Positions 27,101 to 35,805 of a stretch of DNA of 64,000 nucleotides are shown here, piece after piece. Below the pieces are notes generated by a model that saw only the letters and a list, made by a program, of their open reading frames with translations, had not been told where the DNA came from and did no database searches. The position numbers and the translations under genes are program-made. Positions within the stretch are counted from its first letter, which is position 1. Each line of letters starts with the position of its first letter. This stretch comes from Providencia sp. PROV188. Its GTDB lineage: Bacteria > Pseudomonadota > Gammaproteobacteria > Enterobacterales > Enterobacteriaceae. The DNA lies in NCBI RefSeq assembly GCF_027595165.1, contig NZ_CP097291.1, positions 2,542,001 to 2,606,000 of the forward strand, in the 5' to 3' direction.

Positions 27101-27884
27101 GATTCACAGGATCATAATTTGTCGGCACTTTAACTAACAATCCCCCTTTCGGGCGAACACTAATTTTAGGGATACGGTTGTTAAATTGACGGGCATTAAA
27201 TGTCACAAAGAGAAGCGCCGTATTGGGGTAACGTAACTTGGCGTCAATCACCTCGGTGACCGCAGCAATCGAGACTTTATCGGCAATACGAGCGGTATTC
27301 TGATTTTTGGTGAGTCGCCGAACGCGCAATTGCCAACCTGTCGTGGCTGAGGGTAAATCGATACGATGGGTGCGCTGATATTCACTGGTCGTTTTACCAT
27401 CAAATGCAGACTTAACGAGTTCTTGATACCCAGCACCATCTGTAGATAAATCAATCGTATAGACAATGCGATATCCCGTTGTATCACCATTATCGTGTTG
27501 ACGCATTAACTGAGGCACTGAAAAGCGAAGGCGAATAGCGGATAACTGCGTATTATTAATCATTCGGATATACGGCTGATCGTCTCGCAGCTCTACCCCC
27601 ACGGCGATGTCATTATCAACCGACGGTATCCCTTTGATATACTCTTGTTGCTCGCTACCGGGGCGAAACTCCCATGTTACCCCTTCGAAGTTTTTCGTTC
27701 CATCCGCATTACCAATTGGCGTCTCATCTAAAAAAATACGCGTATCATCCAAGCCCCCCGCAATTTCCCCCTCAGAAATGGCTAACAGAATTTTTGCAGT
27801 CGATTCTGAAAGCAAATTATCTTTGGCTTCTACGGGCGAATGACCGCCCCCGCCGCCACCTTTAGCGCCGTATATCGTTTCCAT
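24162..27884 (-). CDS. J: Phage central tail-tip / host specificity protein J
   Basis: 1240 residues, close to lambda gpJ. It forms the tip of the siphovirus tail and binds the host receptor with its C-terminus. The N-terminal part shows typical J sequence (GGGGGHSPVEAKDNLLSESTAKILLAISEGEIAGG in pieces, then TGYRIVYTIDLS and FRGMTFWADN). The middle has fibronectin-type III-like modules (~640-830) and the end a coiled coil followed by a unique receptor-binding tip. Last gene of the leftward late operon. A fragment of a homologous tip lies at 21905-22060. Confidence 0.93.
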   Translation of the reverse strand: METIYGAKGGGGGGHSPVEAKDNLLSESTAKILLAISEGEIAGGLDDTRIFLDETPIGNADGTKNFEGVTWEFRPGSEQQEYIKGIPSVDNDIAVGVELRDDQPYIRMINNTQLSAIRLRFSVPQLMRQHDNGDTTGYRIVYTIDLSTDGAGYQELVKSAFDGKTTSEYQRTHRIDLPSATTGWQLRVRRLTKNQNTARIADKVSIAAVTEVIDAKLRYPNTALLFVTFNARQFNNRIPKISVRPKGGLLVKVPTNYDPVNRTYAGVWDGTFKLAATNNPAWVFYDLVLNNRYGSGDRIKAHQIEKWDLYKIAQYCDEWVPDGRGGEGKEPRFLCDVYIQSQEAAYTVLRDIAAIFRGMTFWADNKVNAVADMPASIFRTFTNANIVGGKPSYSGGSIQNRYTQALVSFTDTDNHSKDDIEAVADLKLQHRYGVRKVELSAIGCTRRSEANRRGRWALLTNANDRMITFATGLEGAIPSPGHIIAVADSNLAGRDNGGRISSAKGRSITLDRETSIKAGDRLIINLPDGKSEGRTVTSVNKKVVTVSVEYSQIPQKETVWVVDSDDLAVQLYRVINISDNGDNTYTISGAIHNPDHYDHIDSGARIDERPVTVIPPRVQPAPKKVEITSYSRVDQGMALTTLSVSWDVAENAIAYEAQWRRDNGNWVNAPRTSSLGFDIEGVYSGRYQVRVRAVNASEISSAWTNAPETSLTGKVGNPPNPVNFKASPRVFGIKLDWGFDENTSDTLKTEIQYSKTPNGEDLMLLSDVPYPSRNYEMAGLAAGVVFYFRARLVDKSGNESEWTQWVRGESEFDVNTILPDLNEHFMSTDAGKQLSQEFDWLNESVLVNSAAIKEVKREVTVNYEQSQSQHKTLERAFADERKSWAEKYAQVTASINGVNAGVVRLDKAVTNLDRSFSESQKQVQAKLDNQGALINSKMQAEFKQNVGYAMHNTNITIMVDGKKYSAASMVISAEVKAGKIESFIGFNANNFAFFNPTRGKMEPLMFMKNGQIYMRESFIADASISNAKIGNVIQSNNFVSGKSGWQINKNGNAEFNAVTFRGRIDGADGHFRGTVDAKKVLGDVYFATNKKILGTPLNKTFPKGALETGWVKAIEISSDNFERVFDAGLSCTFETSRASPGVNYSTYAFLVGVDDGKGGIKTLSSSQAKEDINKGLKMTLTVNDIPIPALGRGKSIFVYMRAHTVTVSSNTNRYVKFTFSNTKRAEIYKEGSTLIKPISQ

Positions 27885-27900
27885 ATTTCACCCATAAAAA

Positions 27901-27918
27901 AACGGCACTCAAGCCGTT
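27901..27918 (-). terminator. Intrinsic terminator between I and J
   Basis: AACGGC/GCCGTT stem followed on the minus strand by seven T. It lies between tail genes I and J and is one of several such hairpins inside the late operon. Confidence 0.7.
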
Positions 27919-27944
27919 TCCGTATATGATAAAGATTAATTTTG

Positions 27945-28550
27945 TTATTTTTGGTCTTCGGTATAGATACCCGCGGAGATAATCGCACCTCCGACTTCAC
28001 GGCGGTCTAGTCCATATAACAGCGGCACAGGATTGCCCTGCGCCGTGGTATTTACAGCACCACCAAATGCATAGGATGGCTTATTATCCGCATCTTGTCG
28101 CATGGATAAGCCTTGAGGCTGAGGTGAGAGCATTTGCACCAAACCACCGATTGCCATAGCAGCACCACTCAACGCCAATGCCCCTCCCCATGTCCCTGCA
28201 GCGGTAAATGCGACAGAGAGACCTCCCGATAAAAATGCGGCAGCACCAATTAGTGCAACCCCTAAAATAGTTTGGAAGAAACCACCCCGCTTACTCCCTT
28301 TAATTACCGGAGCAATGCGAATTTCTTCACTGGTATCAAGATGCAATTCATCTTCAGTAATATTGCGCTGACCTTTGAAAACAGCAAATTCCAGCCCTCT
28401 CAGATGCGCATTGGCAAGGAATTGCTCGAATCCATCATAGAGTACCGATAACGCTTTAATCGCTTCACGCGGAGAATCGATAGCAAGCCGATGTTCTCGA
28501 CCAAATTGGGTACCCAAAACACCATAGAGCCGTATTGTTTTTAAACTCAT
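27945..28550 (-). CDS. I: Phage tail assembly protein I
   Basis: 201 residues, lambda gpI family (LKTIRLYGVLGTQFGREHRLAID...SPREAIKALSVLYDGFEQFL). A Gly/Ala-rich hydrophobic stretch at ~95-140 (GVALIGAAAFLSGGLSVAF) is typical. It is needed for building the tail tip but is not in mature lambda tails. Its start overlaps the end of K by four bases, and a terminator lies between it and J. Confidence 0.9.
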   Translation of the reverse strand: MSLKTIRLYGVLGTQFGREHRLAIDSPREAIKALSVLYDGFEQFLANAHLRGLEFAVFKGQRNITEDELHLDTSEEIRIAPVIKGSKRGGFFQTILGVALIGAAAFLSGGLSVAFTAAGTWGGALALSGAAMAIGGLVQMLSPQPQGLSMRQDADNKPSYAFGGAVNTTAQGNPVPLLYGLDRREVGGAIISAGIYTEDQK

Positions 28551-29257
28551 GCCAGCTCCTTACGTCGTACTATCTTGACCGTTCTATCGCGCCAATAGTC
28601 GCTGTAAGGAACAATGCGACTTAGCTGCCCGTAAAGATGATGTAGAAGCATGCCATTCACTATCACACCGGCATGATTAGGGACATTTGCTTGCACTTGC
28701 ATAATGACCATATCACCGTCTTTTATGTAACCAGAAAACTCAACAAACCCTTCTTGCTGCCAGTTATCCATATACAAGTTTTCACCCTCTTCCCACCAGT
28801 GTCTCTCAACGCTGTAATTATGCAGCTCAATCCCGTGCATCTGTCGGTAATAATCCATAATGAGCGACCAACAATCTGCGTGACCAAGCACAAACGGACG
28901 ACCTTCTAACTCACGCTCAATTCTAGGCTGGATTATGCGGATATCACCTTCCGGATAGGAAGCTATCACCCACGGTAGTCCCGAAGCATCACATTGCAAT
29001 TTGTCTATTTCGCTCGGTTGAGACGTCACTCCATCCCCGCAATGGCTATGAACAATCGCTATTGGATTGCCCCAATCTTCGGCTGCGGCATAGTCTTCTG
29101 GTGAAAGTTCGAAATGATCAGTTGGATTATCGGAAAGATTTCGGCAGGGAAAATATTTTTTGACTCGACTTTTTTGGCAAATCACGCCACACGCTTCTTT
29201 AGGGTATTCCGCTTTGACATACTGAAATATTACCTCTGTTAATTTCTTCGTGATCAT
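28547..29257 (-). CDS. K: Phage tail tip protein K: JAMM plus NlpC/P60 peptidase
   Basis: 236 residues. N-terminal JAMM/Mov34 metalloprotease-like domain (EACGVICQ, then HSHCGDGVTSQPSEIDK). C-terminal NlpC/P60 domain with the Cys in GHADCWSLIMDYYRQ and the His in PNHAGVIVNG. It probably cleaves peptidoglycan during DNA entry and processes tail components. Overlaps L upstream and I downstream by four bases. Confidence 0.92.
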   Translation of the reverse strand: MITKKLTEVIFQYVKAEYPKEACGVICQKSRVKKYFPCRNLSDNPTDHFELSPEDYAAAEDWGNPIAIVHSHCGDGVTSQPSEIDKLQCDASGLPWVIASYPEGDIRIIQPRIERELEGRPFVLGHADCWSLIMDYYRQMHGIELHNYSVERHWWEEGENLYMDNWQQEGFVEFSGYIKDGDMVIMQVQANVPNHAGVIVNGMLLHHLYGQLSRIVPYSDYWRDRTVKIVRRKELA

Positions 29258-29997
29258 CGTACTAACCCCGCGGTAGGGAATCCTCCAAAATCCAAAGGTT
29301 CATTTTCGCCAAATCGTTTTTTACAATCGCTAATGAGTCCACCGCACTTATCTAATGCCGGATCATCAACCGGTTCACCACGCTCATCGAAATATTTATT
29401 GTCCGTATAATTGCAACCTCGCCCGCTTCGATAATCGCCTTTCATACACCAGAAACAGAGGTTGTGGATTTGGCGACCGGGGATCATAACCCCTTGCAAG
29501 TCGAACGGACTCGACAACTCAAATTCAACTGCTTCTCCCGCGACTTCGCTCATTTTTCTGTCGATGAAATAAACCTGTTTGAAAAATTCTTCAGGGTTAG
29601 CGGTAGGATTTCCCTCTGGAAAATTCTTAGCATCTAGATAGTGCGCGAAGGTTTCATAAATAGTCACTTTCGCCAGTGCCATATCATCGAATTGCAAGCA
29701 CAACGAGGATATCAAACCATCGACATTCGCCACTCTTAATAAGGGTCTGGCTGGACTACCATCACTATTTTTAGCTATGCCCTCGATTTCATAAGCCCAT
29801 GCGCCATATTCATTTCCTTGCCACCAAATGGATTTTGGCTTGATACCCCCCTCTGCAACGTCAATTTCTTCGGGTGTATGCGGCAAGTTGTAGGCATGGA
29901 ATCGAAGAGTTGGTCCATCAAACTCACTGCCGTCCACTTCAATTAATTGAACCCTACTTCCCGGCTCTAATTTTTGAATGTCAGATATTATATTCAT
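29254..29997 (-). CDS. L: Phage minor tail protein L
   Basis: 247 residues, the length of lambda gpL. The C-terminal region has four spaced Cys (LCFWCMKGDYRSGRGC and CGG/DC beyond), which in lambda L bind an iron-sulfur cluster. It lies in the tail tip between M and K and overlaps both by four bases. Confidence 0.92.
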   Translation of the reverse strand: MNIISDIQKLEPGSRVQLIEVDGSEFDGPTLRFHAYNLPHTPEEIDVAEGGIKPKSIWWQGNEYGAWAYEIEGIAKNSDGSPARPLLRVANVDGLISSLCLQFDDMALAKVTIYETFAHYLDAKNFPEGNPTANPEEFFKQVYFIDRKMSEVAGEAVEFELSSPFDLQGVMIPGRQIHNLCFWCMKGDYRSGRGCNYTDNKYFDERGEPVDDPALDKCGGLISDCKKRFGENEPLDFGGFPTAGLVR

Positions 29998-30338
29998 GCA
30001 CTAAACGCCTGTTCAAAGGTTGCAGTTATAGTGATAGAGCTACCGCCAATTGGCTTTAATGTAATGGAATCAGCTTTCACTCGATATAGTCCTTTATCTC
30101 CCAAAGGTGGCACCCATAGAAATGATTTTGCTGTATGTGAACGAATAAAGGAAAAAATAGGCATTACCTCTGACTTATGCCCCGTATAGGTAAATCCCCA
30201 TGATTGAGATTCAGTATTGAGACCATCGCCTGAAACTTGCTTATAGCCATCACCAAATGCCACTTCTTTTATTCGATGCTTAAATTCGCCAGTTGGCGAG
30301 TCTTGGATTTGAGTTCGCCACTTAAACTCTTCAATCAT
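29994..30338 (-). CDS. M: Phage minor tail protein M
   Basis: 114 residues, lambda gpM family (EEFKWRTQIQDSPTGEFKHR, VAFGDGYKQVSGDGLN, then FLWVPPLGDKGLY). Structural part of the tail tip between tape measure and L. It overlaps L by four bases and has an AGGGG site. Confidence 0.92.
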   Translation of the reverse strand: MIEEFKWRTQIQDSPTGEFKHRIKEVAFGDGYKQVSGDGLNTESQSWGFTYTGHKSEVMPIFSFIRSHTAKSFLWVPPLGDKGLYRVKADSITLKPIGGSSITITATFEQAFSA

Positions 30339-30357
30339 TATTACCCCTAAATAAAAA

Positions 30358-30375
30358 AGCCACCCGAAGGTGGCT
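30358..30375 (-). terminator. Intrinsic terminator within the tail operon
   Basis: AGCCACC/GGTGGCT stem followed on the minus strand by six T. It stands between the small gene at 30401 and M, so late transcription must pass it. Confidence 0.75.
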
Positions 30376-30400
30376 ATGTGAGGATCAATCTAGATAATCT

Positions 30401-30613
30401 TTACTGATTTAATAATTTGATAGTTTTTCGTGCGTGATCTTTAGCTTCGTCAAAGTATTCGGCTAGCGGTTTACTAGAGTTCAAGTTTGTTTGGTAGACT
30501 ATATTTGCCAATACGAAATCAACACTATACTCATCACCTTTATAAACATCGACAGGAATGCTGATTTGCTCATCTTCTGGGTTAATGATTACAGTTCCAA
30601 GTTTTAATTCCAT
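30401..30613 (-). CDS. Small protein in tail operon, unknown function
   Basis: 70 residues, acidic, no membrane segment; AGAGGTAGT lies before its start. It lies between tape measure and M and ends before a terminator. I do not recognise it. Its location in the late operon suggests a minor virion or assembly role, or a moron; neither is shown. Confidence 0.6.
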   Translation of the reverse strand: MELKLGTVIINPEDEQISIPVDVYKGDEYSVDFVLANIVYQTNLNSSKPLAEYFDEAKDHARKTIKLLNQ

Positions 30614-30645
30614 TACTACCTCTCATTAATTTTTTAATACTGTTC

Positions 30646-33582
30646 TTATCTTCCAACAGAAACAGCTTTGATTATTTTGTACAAATCACCACCTTCACGC
30701 CCCTCTATTGCCATGAAGCGCTTAAGCTTATTATTTAAGGATTGCTCCGCAGCTCGGATATCAACATTCTGCATAGAACCTTGCTGTTGAGCACCACTTA
30801 CAACGCTGATGCCACCAAAATTAAGATTGACGTTAATCCCACCAGCAGGATGAGTGCCGTAAACTTGCACTCGAGGCTGACTCACTGACATTGGCTGAGA
30901 ACCACCTACATATCCACCAGATGCATAACCTCTCTTTCCTGCATCCATTAACCGATATAGATTAGCTTTACCTAATTTAGCCGTACTCTCTTTGTCAAAT
31001 ACAAACTCACCCTTGTGAACAACCCCAGCAGGCTCATATTTGCCACCATCCCCAGTGTATCCGCCGCCAGAAAAACCAAGAAAGCCACCTATGGCTGTTC
31101 CACCAAAAGCTGCTTTCATAGCATTCAGCATCGCCATTTGCATAAGCATTTTAGTCGTCATTTCTAAAAATGAGCGAGTAAAGTCACTAAAGCTAGCTCT
31201 GCTTTTTAAAACAAAATCTGCAACGCTATTACTCATACCTTGAAATACTGATTGGCTAATTTGAGATACGTTACCATAAACATTGGAGGCTTGGTCTTGA
31301 AATTCTGCAAATCCCCTTTTAACTCCCGCCTCCCAATTGGTACGTAACGAATCTTCTTTACTGTAATAATCCTCTAATGCCTGCTTCTCTGCTGGTGATT
31401 TAGCTTGCTCAAGTGCGATGTCACGTTGGTACATACGGTCAGATTTACCGATGCCCATATCCAGCGCTCGACTCTTAGCTTTTATTTCTTCAACTCGTTT
31501 TAGTTGCCTATCTAGCTCTCTATTATGTTGTTTTTGACGCTCTACTTCATCGCCAACTACTGCTAATGCGCGTTGAGAAGCTAATACATATTCTTTTTTA
31601 GCCAATAACGATTGCTCATCATTGGTAAGCTTACGTGTCGCTTTTGCTTCTTCTAATACAGCTATTTTGGCTTCCATATCCCAAAGCTTTTTACGCTCTG
31701 AGCTAATCACATCAGCAATAGTTTTATGCTCTTTTAATACTTTAAGTTGAGCCTGTAGAGAAACGAGAGCTTCATTGGCTGACTCATCCGCACGAGTGCC
31801 ATAGTCAGGTCGATATGCTTTAGGTTTCTTTTGCCCTCTCAGTTTTTCTTTCTCATACCGTTCTTTTTCACGACGAATTGCTTCATCCTTGATAGCCTGA
31901 GATGCATGCTCTTTATTTTTTATTTCACTTAATTTTCGTTGGTGTTTCTCCTCCGCTGTCTCATATTCTCGCCTTAATGCTTCATCAGCTAAAAGCTGAA
32001 ACTTTTTAGCCTCTTCCTGTTTTCTTGCCGCCTCATTTCTCGCATTCTCAATATCCCTCTGATATTTCTCTTCGTTTAGTAAATCCAGTTCTCGCCTTAA
32101 ATCTTCAGGTGTCTGGCCTGTTTTATAATGATGTAGTCCTTTAGCTGCAGGATTTAACTGAAACTCAAGAAGTTTCTCTTCATATTCTTTAATCTTTTGG
32201 TCTAGCGTTCTTTCTCGCCCTATATTAAGCATTGCATCCCATGCATCGCTTGCCATATCCTTAACGCCTTTCCAAGCTGACTCTAAAAAACCTAAGTTGT
32301 TTTCAATTTGCTGACTACGCTCCTGCATTGCATTGGCATAAGACTCCATCGCTATCTTTGCAGCCTCATGCTCCTTCCCCTGCTCTTGCAGTGTCATTAT
32401 TTGTTCTAACTGAGTAGCTGTTAAAAAGTGAAGGGATTTATCTAGTTCAGTAACAGCTTTAACCGGCTCCTCTTGTAAACGCTGAAATTGCTTAATTGTT
32501 TTATCAACTGACTGACCAACAGCGTTTTCCATTGCCGCAGCTGTTTTAGAAACCATCTCAACAACATCACCAGAAAACTCTCCCGAGCCAACGACTTTTG
32601 ATATAGCACCAGCCATACCATGCTGAGTAATACCATTTCCTGAGATTTTCCTAGCAAGAGCATCTAATTGTGCCGCAGTTTTTCCTGCATACCCTCCAGT
32701 AAGAATAAGTTGTTTGTTATATTCACTAAACTCTTTAGAGCCTTGATATGCAGCAAGAGCGACAGCAGAAGCGGCACCAACAAATCCAAACATAGCAACT
32801 CTTGCTGGGGTAATTAGTGATGCTAACGCCTTCAATGAGTTCCCTAGACCACCGAAGGAATCTTTTATCTGACCACCTTGCTGTATCATCACCATCCATA
32901 CAGGCATTCCTGATGCTAATGATGTGACAATATCCGTCATTTGAGCGGGTAATTGCCGCATAGCATTTCGATATTGACCAATCGTGATTGAACCGTTTAA
33001 AAATGCTTTCTCTTGCTCTTTCAGCTTGGAAATCATAGGCGCAGCCTGCTGAGAAATACCCATTTGCGCTGCTTTCAATTCTAAAATTTCAGTTTTGGTT
33101 TTTCCTATAAAATCCGTCTGATTTTTAAGAGATTGTAAGAATTCATCTGCGGCTTGCTTTGCTTTATTCGTTGCAGCTTCCTGAGCTAATAATGCTTGCC
33201 CTTCCGCAGTCAGAGACATATGCATTCTTTGCAGCTTGTCTCTAGTTTGGTCTAATATGCTGGTATAATCTTTGAATTGATCTTTGGGAAGTAACCCTTT
33301 TTTGCTTGCTGCTACTAGCTTTGTCTGCCAGTCATCTAATCGTTCAAAAGCTTTATTTGTAGGGTTCAGCTGATTAAGTAACTCATGAAGCTCTTTGCGC
33401 TGTTTTTCAGCTGCTTGAGCTGCTTTTTTCTGATTATCTACACCGCGTTTAAATTGCTCATTCAGGTCTTGGGCTGAGCCATTTACCTTTTCCGCTGTGC
33501 TGCCAAACTCCTTTAATTTTTGAGTCCCACGCTCTAAATCAGACGTATCAGCTTTAAGCGAGATGGTTGCTATATCTGCCAT
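30646..33582 (-). CDS. H: Phage tail tape measure protein H
   Basis: 978 residues. The N-terminus (ATISLKADTSDLERGTQKLK) is typical; next comes TMP-prophage sequence (QLPAQMTDIVTSLASGMPVW) and a hydrophobic region at ~250-290. A long charged coiled coil (~480-740) follows and the C-terminus matches lambda-type H (LGKANLYRLMDAGKRGYASGG in pieces). It sets tail length and enters the cell with the DNA. Unlike in lambda, the gene is separated from G/T by a 5 kb cargo block and preceded closely by a terminator. Confidence 0.93.
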   Translation of the reverse strand: MADIATISLKADTSDLERGTQKLKEFGSTAEKVNGSAQDLNEQFKRGVDNQKKAAQAAEKQRKELHELLNQLNPTNKAFERLDDWQTKLVAASKKGLLPKDQFKDYTSILDQTRDKLQRMHMSLTAEGQALLAQEAATNKAKQAADEFLQSLKNQTDFIGKTKTEILELKAAQMGISQQAAPMISKLKEQEKAFLNGSITIGQYRNAMRQLPAQMTDIVTSLASGMPVWMVMIQQGGQIKDSFGGLGNSLKALASLITPARVAMFGFVGAASAVALAAYQGSKEFSEYNKQLILTGGYAGKTAAQLDALARKISGNGITQHGMAGAISKVVGSGEFSGDVVEMVSKTAAAMENAVGQSVDKTIKQFQRLQEEPVKAVTELDKSLHFLTATQLEQIMTLQEQGKEHEAAKIAMESYANAMQERSQQIENNLGFLESAWKGVKDMASDAWDAMLNIGRERTLDQKIKEYEEKLLEFQLNPAAKGLHHYKTGQTPEDLRRELDLLNEEKYQRDIENARNEAARKQEEAKKFQLLADEALRREYETAEEKHQRKLSEIKNKEHASQAIKDEAIRREKERYEKEKLRGQKKPKAYRPDYGTRADESANEALVSLQAQLKVLKEHKTIADVISSERKKLWDMEAKIAVLEEAKATRKLTNDEQSLLAKKEYVLASQRALAVVGDEVERQKQHNRELDRQLKRVEEIKAKSRALDMGIGKSDRMYQRDIALEQAKSPAEKQALEDYYSKEDSLRTNWEAGVKRGFAEFQDQASNVYGNVSQISQSVFQGMSNSVADFVLKSRASFSDFTRSFLEMTTKMLMQMAMLNAMKAAFGGTAIGGFLGFSGGGYTGDGGKYEPAGVVHKGEFVFDKESTAKLGKANLYRLMDAGKRGYASGGYVGGSQPMSVSQPRVQVYGTHPAGGINVNLNFGGISVVSGAQQQGSMQNVDIRAAEQSLNNKLKRFMAIEGREGGDLYKIIKAVSVGR

Positions 33583-33605
33583 TTACCTTTCTCCAGATAT
33601 AAAAA

Positions 33606-33623
33606 AACCACCCATCGGTGGTT
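33606..33623 (-). terminator. Intrinsic terminator just upstream of tape measure gene
   Basis: AACCACC/GGTGGTT stem with seven T on the minus side, ending only ~20 bases before the tape measure start codon. Leftward transcripts from the cargo block should stop here unless antiterminated. Confidence 0.75.
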
Positions 33624-33736
33624 AGATTAGCTTCTATGTAACTTTTATTTAAATTAATGCCATATTATTCTAGAATTTCGTTTTCCAACATTCGTCACTA
33701 ACCAGATAACCTTTAAACACACAAAGGATTATTAAC

Positions 33737-34183
33737 ATGCTTAGAAAATTGACACTCATCGCAACCCTTTTCATCGCAGCCAATGCTCATGCTGGCAACG
33801 AGTTAAATATTAGTAAGTTAGCTAGTGATGCAAATACTAAAACAGCATTCCTTCAAGTTGTAAAAAATAACGACCTCCCATCATGGGTCTTAACTGGTGG
33901 TACTGAATCCCCATCAAATACTGTGACTTTAAACGGTAATGAATACCAAGTAGCAACAGCGTGCAAACCTCACAATTGCCCAGCAGAGCGAATTGCGATT
34001 ATGTACTCTAAAGAAAAGAATGTTATGGCTGGTGTATTCTCTTCAAATAATGAAAAGAACAATACTGAGGATTTACTCTGGTTTAATATCACCGATGATT
34101 TATCAATCGATGGGAAAACGGTTTTATTTGCAGCACTTACGGGCAGCCTCGATAATCACCCTAATGATTTCAATTATAAGTAA
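33737..34183 (+). CDS. Ivy-type lysozyme inhibitor
   Basis: 148 residues: signal peptide (cleavage after AHA, residue 19) and an Ivy domain. The diagnostic CKPHNC (76-81) is the loop that enters the lysozyme active site in Ivy proteins; AERIAIMYSKEKNVMAGVF continues the family pattern. It acts in the periplasm against c-type lysozymes, so it would protect the lysogen from host lysozyme. It is coded on the plus strand against the late operon, with AAAGGA before the start, which marks it as a separately transcribed cargo gene. Confidence 0.85.
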   Translation: MLRKLTLIATLFIAANAHAGNELNISKLASDANTKTAFLQVVKNNDLPSWVLTGGTESPSNTVTLNGNEYQVATACKPHNCPAERIAIMYSKEKNVMAGVFSSNNEKNNTEDLLWFNITDDLSIDGKTVLFAALTGSLDNHPNDFNYK

Positions 34184-34279
34184 TTAAATCTAACATAATG
34201 AACTGGTATCGGTTAAGGATGCCAGTTCAATTACACAAACTTCAACCAATAAAAAACCTGCCGGAGCAGCTTTCATCAA

Positions 34280-34675
34280 TTATTTACATTTCTCATACCA
34301 TATCTTCTGGAAATCTTCTTCAGATATAGATTCACCTTCAAAATCAAATAATGGGTTTGAAAACATGCGCTCACCATCATTGCTAGAGGAGACTACAACA
34401 ATAAATCTCTTATACTTATAAGGTAATTCATCTTTAAATGTAAATACTTCTCCGCAAACGTCACCAACAACCTTGCGACTCATACTTACACCTGCAGGGT
34501 AAAAATTAACATTTCTCATATCAGCAGCTTGTGGCTGGTGCATAAAATCAATCACAATTTGCTTAGCTCCGTCAATAATTGTCGGTTTTTTACTTATGCC
34601 AACTGAGAGCCCTACAACAAAAGCTAATAATATCAACAGCAAAATACACAGAACTCGCAAAATTTTAGCATGCAC
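34280..34675 (-). CDS. Membrane-anchored protein of unknown function
   Basis: 131 residues with one N-terminal membrane helix (ILRVLCILLLILLAFVVGLSV, ~5-26) and a periplasmic domain with two Cys. No family recognised. It is convergent with the Ivy-like gene. Probably cargo; it may be an inner-membrane protein expressed in the lysogen. Confidence 0.6.
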   Translation of the reverse strand: MHAKILRVLCILLLILLAFVVGLSVGISKKPTIIDGAKQIVIDFMHQPQAADMRNVNFYPAGVSMSRKVVGDVCGEVFTFKDELPYKYKRFIVVVSSSNDGERMFSNPLFDFEGESISEEDFQKIWYEKCK

Positions 34676-34945
34676 GCCAAATTACCACTCGTTAAATCAA
34701 ATGATTGAAATGTACCCTCAATGCAGAGTTCAGGCAATAAAAAACCCACCGGAGTGGGTTATTAACACTATTTATAATTGAGCACATGTACATTAAAAAT
34801 TACGAATATTAGCAATCTCTTCTTGTGTGACTTCTAGAGACTCTAGAGATCTCTGGTATTCATTGGGTTCCATTCCTTCAAATTTTTGATGTCACTCTCA
34901 TCTATTCATGGTTTTTTTTAAATAAAGCTATTATCTATAGAGGAG

Positions 34946-35410
34946 TCAACTGTTTTCGTACTTGCAATCAGCTAGACCGACACTAATTTCTTGACCTTTG
35001 TTGCTATTGTGCAAAATAACTTTAACACCCATTCTGTCGTATATCATATAAGCAAATGTAACCCCTGAATTTTCACTAAAATACACAGTAGCTTTAGCAT
35101 CAGTTGAAAGCAACTCAAGCTTTGGTGATGTTATAACTACCCCTGTATCAAAGGTTATATTTATCATTGCATTGTTATAATCTGCATGCGGAGTTACTTC
35201 CAACTTAACAGTCCCGATTTGCACTCCGTTATATCTATTGCTATCACTAAGGTCATCAGGTATGGAATAAACTCCACAGTTATACTTTCCCGCCAAAGCC
35301 AAAATATTATAGTTATTATCTCGATATAACCCCATGTCATTCTCGTTATTAGCAGACAGGGTATATCCAGAAAATAAAATAAACAGGGCGCAAATATACT
35401 TAACCATCAT
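34946..35410 (-). CDS. Exported protein of unknown function
   Basis: 154 residues from ATG 35410 (MMVKYICALFILFSGYTLSA, signal peptide cleaved near residue 20). The mature part is beta-rich with two Cys (in KYNCGVY and LADCKYE) that may form a disulfide. No family recognised. The in-frame start region consists of repeats of ATGAGGTTA, so each ATG is preceded by its own AGG; starts at 35428, 35419 or 35410 are all possible. Confidence 0.6.
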   Translation of the reverse strand: MMVKYICALFILFSGYTLSANNENDMGLYRDNNYNILALAGKYNCGVYSIPDDLSDSNRYNGVQIGTVKLEVTPHADYNNAMINITFDTGVVITSPKLELLSTDAKATVYFSENSGVTFAYMIYDRMGVKVILHNSNKGQEISVGLADCKYENS

Positions 35411-35543
35411 TAACCTCATTAACCTCATTAATAAATTAGCCCCCTGAATATACCTGAATAGCTTTACTACACATAATCGAACTCTTTAGTTAAAAATAAT
35501 TATGTGATCTAGAATGCAAGCCCATCCTTGGGTTATGTGTAGG

Positions 35544-35738
35544 TTAGGCAACTTCCTTCCCGTGAATAATATGGCGTAACGCGCTAATACCGTTCTCATT
35601 ATAACGGAACGCTTCAACCTGCTTTGATGAGTGAGCTGACTTGTCCAAAAAGAACTTACCGAATTCGTCAGTTTTCAATCCGTTCTTGTTTGCAATACGA
35701 CCAATTTTATTTGCTGACACTTCTAACCATATTCTTAA
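35544..35738 (-). pseudogene. C-terminal fragment of a phage antirepressor
   Basis: The open frame reads LEVSANKIGRIANKNGLKTD then EFGKFFLDKSAHSSKQVEAF and RYNENGISALRHIIHG before TAA. This is the C-terminal end of KilA-C/antirepressor-type phage proteins. A stop (TGA at 35739-35741) closes the frame upstream and there is no ATG, so the N-terminal DNA-binding part is lost. A short product from GTG 35720 is not excluded. Confidence 0.7.
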
Positions 35739-35746
35739 TCACAAAG

Positions 35747-35771
35747 AGGGCTTCTGATTTAGAAGCCCTCT
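35747..35771. terminator. Hairpin downstream of dps
   Basis: GAGGGCTTCT pairs with AGAAGCCCTC (loop GATTT); on the minus strand TTTG follows. It would end the leftward dps transcript. Confidence 0.7.
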
Positions 35772-35805
35772 AATATTAAACTCGCTTAACTACATAAATT
35801 TTACA

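Noticed and set aside
35544..35738. A complete small antirepressor gene
   Set aside because: Only the C-terminal part remains, with a stop just upstream and no ATG.
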